NCBI GenBank assembly: GCA_959026535.1
Contig: CAUFMB010000073.1
Coordinates: 1-6,773 of the forward strand
Source of the DNA: an uncultured Collinsella sp.
GTDB lineage: Bacteria > Actinomycetota > Coriobacteriia > Coriobacteriales > Coriobacteriaceae
DNA: 6,773 nt
Reading direction: 5' to 3'
Each line of letters begins with the position of its first letter. Within the stretch, counting starts at the first letter, position 1. Below the pieces are notes generated by a model. The model made no database searches. It saw only the letters and a program-made list of their open reading frames with translations, and was not told the origin of the DNA. This document shows positions 1 to 4,060 of the stretch, one piece after another. A program made the translations under genes and the position numbers.

Positions 1-121
1 GCACAACTTCGGTCATATCCCCGATACGCAGCGTTACCAAAACGGCGCGCGAGGCCCCCGCCCCACGCGCCGCGCGAATCACTGTATCGAGTATGCCGTT
101 GACAATGCCAACCTCGTGCAT
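1..121 (-). CDS. hypA: HypA, hydrogenase nickel-insertion protein (partial, N-terminal 40 residues)
   Basis: The reading frame starts with ATG at 121-119 and runs off the left edge, giving 40 residues that begin MHEVGIVNGILDTVI and continue to VLVTLRIGDMTEVV. This matches the start of HypA/HybF proteins: the invariant Met-His-Glu, whose His2 is a nickel ligand in the family, then a helix and the 'V.LRIG.(L/M)..V' strand. HypA works with HypB to deliver nickel to the large subunit of [NiFe] hydrogenases in the cytoplasm. The zinc-binding Cys motifs lie in the missing part. The gene begins 6 bases after the tatC stop, and its ribosome binding site lies inside the tatC end, so the two are probably translationally coupled. 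The family call rests only on the N-terminus, but the motif is characteristic. Confidence 0.85.
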   Translation of the reverse strand, partial: MHEVGIVNGILDTVIRAARGAGASRAVLVTLRIGDMTEVV

Positions 122-127
122 ACCGAT

Positions 128-919
128 TTACTCCTCGTCGTCCTCATCGTCCGAGAACAGGTCCAGACGGCTCACAAACAAGCCCTCCTTGCCCTCGCGC
201 GCGGTAATGACCACGCGGGCAATAGCGAGCGAAATCTCGTAGAGCGAGAGCAGGGCGCCATACATGAGGCCCAGCGTAACGGGCGAGCCGTCGGGCGTAA
301 TCACAGCCGAGCCCACAAGCAGGCCCACGTACACGTAGCGCCAGGCGCCGCGGAAGGCCGCGTAGGACACGATGTGGAAGACGGACAGGTAGAAGATGAT
401 GAGCGGCAGCTCAAACGCCACGCCAAAGCCGATCATAAAGAGCAGCTCCATGTTGACGTAGTTCTCCAGGTCGGGCAACGCCGTAGCGACGGCCGAGGTC
501 TCGCCGATGAGCCACTCAAAGCCCGCCGGGATGATGATGAAGTAGCAGAAGATGGCACCCAGGAAGAACAGCACCGTCGAGGCGAGCACCGTGGGCACGA
601 CCCACTTGCGCTCGTTGGGGCGAAGTGCCGGCAGGAAAAATGCCAGAATCTGCCAGATGATCATGGGCGTGCACATGACCACGGCCATCTTGATGGCCAG
701 CGAGAAGCGCAGGCCAAAGCCGCCGAGCGTGGTGGTGATGTAGAACTTACCGTCCGGCACAAAGGAGCGGATGGGGTCTTCCAAGATGTCGAGCACCACG
801 GGCGTGGCGAAATACAGCACGATGGCGGCGGCAAACACCGACACGACCACGATGGTCAGGCGGCGACGGAGCTCTCCCAGGTGATCGAAGAGCGGCATGC
901 GCGCAGGTCCGATAGGCAT
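128..919 (-). CDS. tatC: TatC, Sec-independent (twin-arginine) translocase receptor subunit
   Basis: This is a 263-residue membrane protein with six hydrophobic segments, roughly residues 21-40, 72-96, 106-131, 156-182, 193-208 and 211-231. TatC binds twin-arginine signal peptides and, with TatA/TatB, moves folded proteins across the cytoplasmic membrane. Family marks seen: the N-terminal HLGELRRRL (13-21), PALRPNERK with the signal-peptide-binding Glu103, GFGVAFELP with Glu170 in the fourth segment, and VITPDGSP with Asp210 before the last segment. Length is normal for TatC. The ATG overlaps the TAA of the upstream TatA/B gene by one base (TAATG), with GGAGG about 9 bases upstream; a second Met at residue 8 is a possible alternative start. 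The C-terminus is a short acidic tail (SDDEDDEE). Residue roles are from family knowledge; the call is secure. Confidence 0.97.
   Translation of the reverse strand: MPIGPARMPLFDHLGELRRRLTIVVVSVFAAAIVLYFATPVVLDILEDPIRSFVPDGKFYITTTLGGFGLRFSLAIKMAVVMCTPMIIWQILAFFLPALRPNERKWVVPTVLASTVLFFLGAIFCYFIIIPAGFEWLIGETSAVATALPDLENYVNMELLFMIGFGVAFELPLIIFYLSVFHIVSYAAFRGAWRYVYVGLLVGSAVITPDGSPVTLGLMYGALLSLYEISLAIARVVITAREGKEGLFVSRLDLFSDDEDDEE
131..136 (-). promoter_or_regulatory. Ribosome binding site of hypA, embedded in the tatC 3' end
   Basis: On the minus strand GAGGAG encodes the last two Glu codons of TatC and is followed by TAA and then, 9 bases after the GAGGAG, the hypA ATG. No other purine-rich site lies in the 6-base gap, so this site decides the hypA start and suggests coupling to tatC translation. 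Confidence 0.65.
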
Positions 920-1500
920 TACTCATCGCCTCCCTTCGAGGCGTCGGCGGCAGCGGCGTCGTCCTCGGCCTCGAGCTCGCGGGCGAGCTGGTCGACGACG
1001 GCCTTGCGCTTGCGGGGACGACGGGCGTAGAGGTCAGCCGTCGTGGGCTCTGCCGGCTCGGGCTCGGGCTCCGGCTCTGCAGCAGGCTCGGGCTCGACGA
1101 CAGGCTCGGCGGCAGCGGCAGGCTCGGCACCCTCGGCCTCCTCAGCAGCACCCTCGCCCTCGGCGGCAGCCTCACTCGCGGCCTTCTCGGCAGCAAGACG
1201 GGCGCGACGCTCGGCAAAGGTCTCCTTCTTGGCGGGCGCTGCCGCCTCGGCGGCATCCTCGTCCGCATCGGAATCGTCATCGACGGCAGTCTTCTTGGGC
1301 TTGACCGGTGCCGAAGCGGCCTCACTTACCGGATCGATAATCTCGGACTGAACAACGGCCGTCATCTTTTCCTGCGTCTCGCGGAACTGACGGATGGCAC
1401 GGCCAATCGTGCGGCCCATCTGTGGGAGCTTATCCGGGCCAAACAGCAAAAAGCCGAAGACCACGATGATCGCGAGCTCACCCTCTCCAATACCAAACAC
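919..1500 (-). CDS. TatA/TatB-family twin-arginine translocase subunit with long acidic Pro/Glu/Ala tail
   Basis: With a GTG start at 1500-1498 the product has 193 residues. Residues 1-21 (VFGIGEGELAIIVVFGFLLF then G) form the short membrane helix; the FGPDKLP hinge (20-26) and amphipathic helix (about 27-46) follow, as in all Tat pore subunits. Glu8 and the Gly-Pro hinge resemble TatB more than TatA (E. coli TatB has Glu8, TatA has Gln8), but Gram-positive proteins of this kind can be bifunctional, so I give no symbol. The rest is low-complexity: an acidic patch (74-84), an Ala/Glu/Arg helix-like stretch (90-120), repeated PEPEP (125-152), a basic RRPRKRK cluster (160-166) and an acidic end. 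The GTG is chosen because GGAGG lies 5 bases upstream and the family starts exactly with (M)FGIG. An in-frame ATG at 1545 lacks a binding site and would add 15 residues foreign to the family. Confidence 0.93.
   Translation of the reverse strand: MFGIGEGELAIIVVFGFLLFGPDKLPQMGRTIGRAIRQFRETQEKMTAVVQSEIIDPVSEAASAPVKPKKTAVDDDSDADEDAAEAAAPAKKETFAERRARLAAEKAASEAAAEGEGAAEEAEGAEPAAAAEPVVEPEPAAEPEPEPEPAEPTTADLYARRPRKRKAVVDQLARELEAEDDAAAADASKGGDE
1045..1128 (-). repeat. Pro-Glu/Ala coding microrepeat inside the TatA/B gene
   Basis: Imperfect tandem hexamers (GGCTCG on the plus strand) encode alternating Pro-Glu and Ala-Glu at residues 125-152 of the TatA/B protein. Such tracts often vary in copy number between strains. 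They act as an extended, charged linker on the cytoplasmic side, if the topology is the usual one. Confidence 0.7.
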
Positions 1501-1505
1501 ACATA

Positions 1506-1532
1506 CCTCCAAGGCTCGATGTGAGTCGAGCC
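1506..1532 (-). promoter_or_regulatory. Leader hairpin and ribosome binding site of the tat operon
   Basis: A perfect 7-bp stem (1513-1519 with 1526-1532, loop 1520-1525) ends two bases before the GGAGG site (1506-1510) that serves the GTG start at 1500. The hairpin leaves the site exposed. It could stabilise the leader or act as a protein or RNA binding element; its function is inferred only. Confidence 0.5.
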
Positions 1533-1575
1533 CGCACCGCGCCATTCGGCCGGAACTCGTCTATTCATTCGGTCA

Positions 1576-1581
1576 AGTATA
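1576..1581 (-). promoter_or_regulatory. Probable -10 box of the tat-hypA operon promoter
   Basis: TATACT on the minus strand fits a sigma70-type -10 element and would start transcription about 70 bases before the TatA/B GTG. No good TTGACA lies 16-18 bases upstream; that position is occupied by the inverted repeat at 1582-1609. An identical TATACTT precedes the aminotransferase gene, which supports both. Confidence 0.5.
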
Positions 1582-1609
1582 GCGCCCGGACGCCAAAACG
1601 TCCGAGCGC
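1582..1609 (-). repeat. 11-bp inverted repeat next to the tat -10 box
   Basis: GCGCTCGGACG, loop TTTTGG, CGTCCGGGCGC on the minus strand: ten exact pairs plus one G-U pair if transcribed. It starts one base from TATACT and covers the place where a -35 box would sit. It could be an operator for a dimeric regulator, or a hairpin ending the upstream STAS transcript. No U-run follows it, so a standard intrinsic terminator is unlikely. Confidence 0.55.
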
Positions 1610-1653
1610 ATCACAAACATATGCCAAACGGCACGCCCTTTTGGGGGCAAAGA

Positions 1654-1968
1654 TTATGCAGCGGTGATCGAAATCTCCTGGTCGACACCCAACAACTGAA
1701 CCACGCGCATCACCGGGGGCTGCACATTGGTGCAGCTAAAGCGCTTGCCGTGGTCGACCGCGTGGTGCGCGGCGCCCACAAGCACGCCAATGCCCGTCGA
1801 ATCGATGTAGCTCACCTGGGCAAAATCGAGCTCAACGGCCTCAGTGGGCTGCTCGAGCGCCAGGTCGATGGCATTGCGCAGGCTATCGGCGTTAGAGATA
1901 TCGATCTCGCCGGTTACCTTAATGGTGTAGAGCTCTGGCGTGGGGTTGGTGGAAATACCCAAATCCAT
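1654..1968 (-). CDS. STAS-domain anti-sigma factor antagonist (SpoIIAA/RsbV-like)
   Basis: This 104-residue protein is a single STAS domain. Early strands (YTIKVTGEIDISNAD, 14-28) and the conserved loop 'YIDSTGIGVLVGAA' (54-67) are typical; Ser57 in Asp-Ser-Thr-Gly is the residue that a cognate anti-sigma kinase would phosphorylate. In this family the unphosphorylated protein binds the anti-sigma factor and frees the sigma factor. Full length for the family. An AAAGGAG site (1976-1982) lies 7 bases before the ATG. It starts 51 bases after the aminotransferase stop with no terminator between, so the two are probably cotranscribed. No anti-sigma kinase, phosphatase or sigma gene is in the window, so its partner is unknown. 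Which stress or developmental pathway it serves cannot be told from sequence. Confidence 0.9.
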   Translation of the reverse strand: MDLGISTNPTPELYTIKVTGEIDISNADSLRNAIDLALEQPTEAVELDFAQVSYIDSTGIGVLVGAAHHAVDHGKRFSCTNVQPPVMRVVQLLGVDQEISITAA

Positions 1969-1975
1969 GTATACG

Positions 1976-1982
1976 CTCCTTT
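1976..1982 (-). promoter_or_regulatory. Ribosome binding site of the STAS gene
   Basis: AAAGGAG on the minus strand, 7 bases before the ATG. It is a strong site and fixes the start at 1968. Confidence 0.7.
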
Positions 1983-2019
1983 ACGTATCGAAAGTGCGGA
2001 TAGTACGGGAAGCCGCGCG

Positions 2020-3324
2020 TTAGGCGCGCTCGGAACGCGCAAGCTCGGCAGCGACGAGCTTGACGGCCAGCACCAGCACATCGAGCGCGGCCTCCAGGTC
2101 CTCGACCGTGGGATAGCTCGGCGCGATGCGGATGTTGGTGTCGCGCGGGTCCTTGCCATAGGGCCAGGTAGCACCGGCCGGCGTGAGCTTGACGCCCAGG
2201 TCGGCGCAAAGCGCGGCGACCTTCTGGGCCGATCCCTCGGGACCATCGAAGCTTACAAAGTAGCCGCCGCGGGGATGCGTCCAGGTGGCGCAGCCCGTGC
2301 CGCCCAGGCCCTCGGTGAGCTTGCGCTCAACGGCCTCAAAGCGCGGACGCAAAAACTCGGCATGCTTTTTCATGTGCTCCTTGACCGCCTCGATGGTGGG
2401 AAGGAAACGCACGTGACGCAGTTGGTTGAGCTTATCGGCGCTGATGAGGCCGGCCTTCAGGCGCTTGGAGAACTCCGCGATAACCGCGGGGCTCGCACCG
2501 ATAAAGCCGATACCGGCACCCGGGAAAGTGATCTTGGACGTCGAGGCGAATGCCACCACGCGGTCCTCGGTGCCCGCCGTGCGGGCAAGATCGAAGATGT
2601 TGGCGAGCTCGTCGGTCTCGTCGTACAGGTCGTGCACGCAGTAGGCGTTGTCCCAGAAGATGCGGAAATCGGGTGCGGCCGTGGGCATCTCAATCAGGCG
2701 GCGCACAGTGTCCTCGCTAAAGGTGATGCCCGTGGGGTTGGAATACTTGGGTACGCACCAGATGCCCTTGATGGAATCGTCGGCGGCGACGAGGCGCTCG
2801 ACCTCGTCCATGTCGGGGCCGTTGTCGGTCATCGCGACGGGGACGTTCTCGATACCCAGATCGGCGGTGATGCCAAAGTGGCGGTCGTAGCCGGGAACCG
2901 GGCACAGGAACTTGACCTTCTTGCCGTCGTGCGCGGCCTCGTAAGCCTCCCAAGGGTCGCTACCACATGAGCCGCAACGCCAGAATATACCGGCGATATC
3001 GTGCTCGATCAGCAAGCTCGACGAGCCCAGCACGAGCGTCTGCTCGGCGGGGCAACCCAGGAACTCCCCCGCTAGCTTGCGTGCCGAGGGAATGCCCTCA
3101 AAGCAGCCGTAGTTGGAGCAGTCGACGTTGCCGTCGTGCAAATCGGCGTCGGCGTTGAGGATATCGAGCATGGGGCGCGAGATGTCCACCTGGGCGGGCG
3201 ATGGCTTGCCGCGGGCCATATCGAGCGCCAGGCCCTTGGCCTTGACCTCGGCGACCTCGGCCTTGAGCGCCTCGATGGCGGCATCGAGTTCGGTGGTTTC
3301 CATCTTCTGGTAGATCGTCTGCAT
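2020..3324 (-). CDS. Aspartate aminotransferase, type Ic (MocR-like PLP fold)
   Basis: This 434-residue enzyme is PLP-dependent and most resembles the actinobacterial type Ic aspartate aminotransferases, which exchange the amino group between aspartate and 2-oxoglutarate. Motifs seen: ARGKPSP (37-43), the substrate-side CPVPGYDRHF (141-150), PKYSNPTG (192-199, Asn196 contacting PLP), FWDNAYCVHD (223-232, Asp225 and Tyr228), STSKITFPGAG with the Schiff-base Lys264, and TNIRIAPSYP with the carboxylate-binding Arg399. Order and spacing are intact, so the gene should be active. The ATG at 3324 has AGG about 8 bases upstream; Met8 has no site. An N-terminal helix (10-30) is Ala/Glu/Lys-rich. Residues 115-121 read WRCGSCG, a CxxC that I do not recall as standard in the family. 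Exact substrate preference is inferred from family. Confidence 0.9.
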   Translation of the reverse strand: MQTIYQKMETTELDAAIEALKAEVAEVKAKGLALDMARGKPSPAQVDISRPMLDILNADADLHDGNVDCSNYGCFEGIPSARKLAGEFLGCPAEQTLVLGSSSLLIEHDIAGIFWRCGSCGSDPWEAYEAAHDGKKVKFLCPVPGYDRHFGITADLGIENVPVAMTDNGPDMDEVERLVAADDSIKGIWCVPKYSNPTGITFSEDTVRRLIEMPTAAPDFRIFWDNAYCVHDLYDETDELANIFDLARTAGTEDRVVAFASTSKITFPGAGIGFIGASPAVIAEFSKRLKAGLISADKLNQLRHVRFLPTIEAVKEHMKKHAEFLRPRFEAVERKLTEGLGGTGCATWTHPRGGYFVSFDGPEGSAQKVAALCADLGVKLTPAGATWPYGKDPRDTNIRIAPSYPTVEDLEAALDVLVLAVKLVAAELARSERA

Positions 3325-3365
3325 GGGTGCGACCTTTCACGAAGCGGTACGTTGCAATTCTTCTA

Positions 3366-3371
3366 AGTATA
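3366..3371 (-). promoter_or_regulatory. Probable -10 box of the aminotransferase gene
   Basis: TATACT on the minus strand lies 41 bases before the ATG, which predicts a short leader of about 35 bases. The -35 region is poor (no clear TTGACA at 16-18 bases). The box probably also drives the downstream STAS gene. Confidence 0.5.
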
Positions 3372-3462
3372 GACCGCCACCGTCGCAACGTTATGAAGCC
3401 GTGATAGATTAAGTCCATCGCAATGAATTACGAATCGCCGCGCATGCCGGCGTGGAGCGCTC

Positions 3463-3469
3463 AAGGAGG
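3463..3469 (+). promoter_or_regulatory. Ribosome binding site that decides the start of the small plus-strand gene
   Basis: AAGGAGG, a full match to the anti-Shine-Dalgarno, lies 4 bases before ATG 3474. The earlier in-frame ATG at 3423 has no such site, so translation most likely begins at 3474. Confidence 0.75.
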
Positions 3470-3473
3470 CACT

Positions 3474-3728
3474 ATGGAGTACGGATCGTTCCAGGCCGAG
3501 GAATTCGGCGACCTGCAGCGCCTGGTCGACGGGCTGTTTTACGACCGCCACGCCATCGACCGCCTGGATCTGATCGTACAGGCCGAAATCTTGGACCTGG
3601 CGCCCGATCTCATGGAAATCGTCAACCTGCTACCGCCCGGCTATTACGACCGCCAGTCACTTTGCGACCAGCTCAACTCCGCCTTGGCCGCCCACGGCTG
3701 GGGCGCCGTCTACGGCACCGTGGAATAA
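3474..3728 (+). CDS. Small acidic protein of unknown function (84 residues)
   Basis: I do not recognise this protein with confidence. It is soluble-looking, with no signal peptide or membrane segment. It carries a run of Asp/Leu-rich predicted helix (DRHAIDRLDLIVQAEILDL, 24-42), then DLMEIVNLLPPGYYDRQ (45-61) and a C-terminal helix with AAHGWG (72-77). The pattern of a helix, 'LLPP' and a Tyr-containing turn followed by a helix loosely recalls small DUF2795-type actinobacterial domains, but this is a weak impression. The start at 3474 has a perfect binding site; the longer frame from 3423 adds 17 poorly supported residues. It is the only plus-strand gene, divergent from the aminotransferase (149 bases between starts) and convergent with nhaA. 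A weak -10-like TAGATT is at 3405-3410. Base composition matches the neighbours. It ends in TAA and is followed by a terminator-like hairpin. Confidence 0.75.
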   Translation: MEYGSFQAEEFGDLQRLVDGLFYDRHAIDRLDLIVQAEILDLAPDLMEIVNLLPPGYYDRQSLCDQLNSALAAHGWGAVYGTVE

Positions 3729-3746
3729 ACCTAGTCATTGGGGCCT

Positions 3747-3780
3747 GTGGCCAAAAAATAGCAAATATGAGTACTGTTAC
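3747..3780 (+). repeat. Left copy of an inverted 34-base intergenic element
   Basis: This copy reads GTGGCCAAAAAA, ten variable bases, then GAGTACTGT and TAC. The same element occurs on the opposite strand at 3943-3976 with identical internal spacing, 26 of 34 positions matching. Its role is unknown. Confidence 0.65.
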
Positions 3781-3794
3781 TTTTTTAGTGACAG
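3774..3794 (+). repeat. Small hairpin with a T-rich loop overlapping the left element
   Basis: CTGTTAC (3774-3780) pairs with GTGACAG (3788-3794), six Watson-Crick pairs and one wobble, around a TTTTTTA loop. It begins inside the left copy of the 34-base element. It has no U-tail and is not a classic terminator. Confidence 0.45.
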
Positions 3795-3807
3795 CGATTT
3801 TGAATTA

Positions 3808-3829
3808 AAAAGGCCTGTCTTGGCCTTTT
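3808..3829 (+). terminator. Intrinsic terminator-like hairpin after the small plus-strand gene
   Basis: AAAAGGCC (3808-3815) and GGCCTTTT (3822-3829) form an 8-bp stem around a six-base loop. The U-run lies within the 3' arm, so it could work in both directions. It sits about 80 bases after the small gene's stop. Confidence 0.6.
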
Positions 3830-3931
3830 GTGTCCGGTTTTGGAAGGATGCGTCGTCATTTTTCGTCCAGCCACGCAATCGTTAATGCACAGACAGAATA
3901 GATTTGTACATTATTTTTCGCGCCTAAAATG

Positions 3932-3970
3932 AAACGCCGTTTGTGACAGTACTCACAAACGGCGTTTTTT
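3932..3970. terminator. Strong bidirectional terminator between the small gene and nhaA
   Basis: A perfect 15-bp stem (3932-3946 with 3953-3967) and a CAGTAC loop are followed on the plus strand by a T-run ending at 3970. On the minus strand the stem is followed by a looser TTTCATTTT, so it can also end the nhaA transcript, whose stop is 90 bases away. Confidence 0.85.
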
Positions 3971-3976
3971 GGCCAC
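3943..3976 (-). repeat. Right copy of the inverted 34-base intergenic element
   Basis: On the minus strand this reads GTGGCCAAAAAA, ten bases, GAGTACTGT, CAC. Most differences from the left copy fall in the ten-base middle, which here forms part of the stem of the terminator at 3932-3970. Confidence 0.65.
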
Positions 3977-4060
3977 TGGGGTGTCCGGCAGGTGGCAAGT
4001 ACCACTCAAAACCGCATTTCACACGCGCTCGAGCAGGCTCTGGCGTCTGTTTCTACGCGC

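Larger units (their letters stand above)
3729..4060. other. Gene-free intergenic region between two convergent genes
   Basis: This 332-base stretch is richer in A/T than the genes beside it. It holds two inverted copies of a 34-base element, a small T-looped hairpin and two terminator-like hairpins, listed separately. I see no convincing gene; the 17-codon frame at 3848-3901 has purines directly against its ATG and no family likeness. The bases between 3830 and 3931 and those from 3977 to 4060 show nothing I can name. Confidence 0.7.

Noticed and set aside
116..1030. Plus-strand open frame of 304 codons opposite tatC
   Set aside because: The translation is rich in His, Arg, Gln and Asp, as expected for the antisense of a membrane protein gene. 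TatC is unmistakable on the other strand.
919..1545. Longer TatA/B start at the ATG at 1545
   Set aside because: It adds MARCGLDSHRALEVC, which is foreign to the family. It has no ribosome binding site, whereas the GTG at 1500 has GGAGG and begins at the conserved FGIG.
1654..2030. Small GCGCG/CGCGC inverted repeat around the aminotransferase stop as a terminator
   Set aside because: The stem is only about 5 bp and no T-run follows. The STAS gene starts 51 bases away, which favours readthrough.
1621..2970. Plus-strand open frame of 449 codons opposite the STAS and aminotransferase genes
   Set aside because: It is a shadow of the real minus-strand genes, with no family motif and no ribosome binding site.
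3423..3473. Earlier ATG for the small plus-strand gene
   Set aside because: No Shine-Dalgarno precedes it, and a perfect AAGGAGG precedes the in-frame ATG at 3474.
3848..3901. 17-codon plus-strand frame in the intergenic region
   Set aside because: GGAAGG touches the ATG with no spacing, and the peptide has no recognisable feature.
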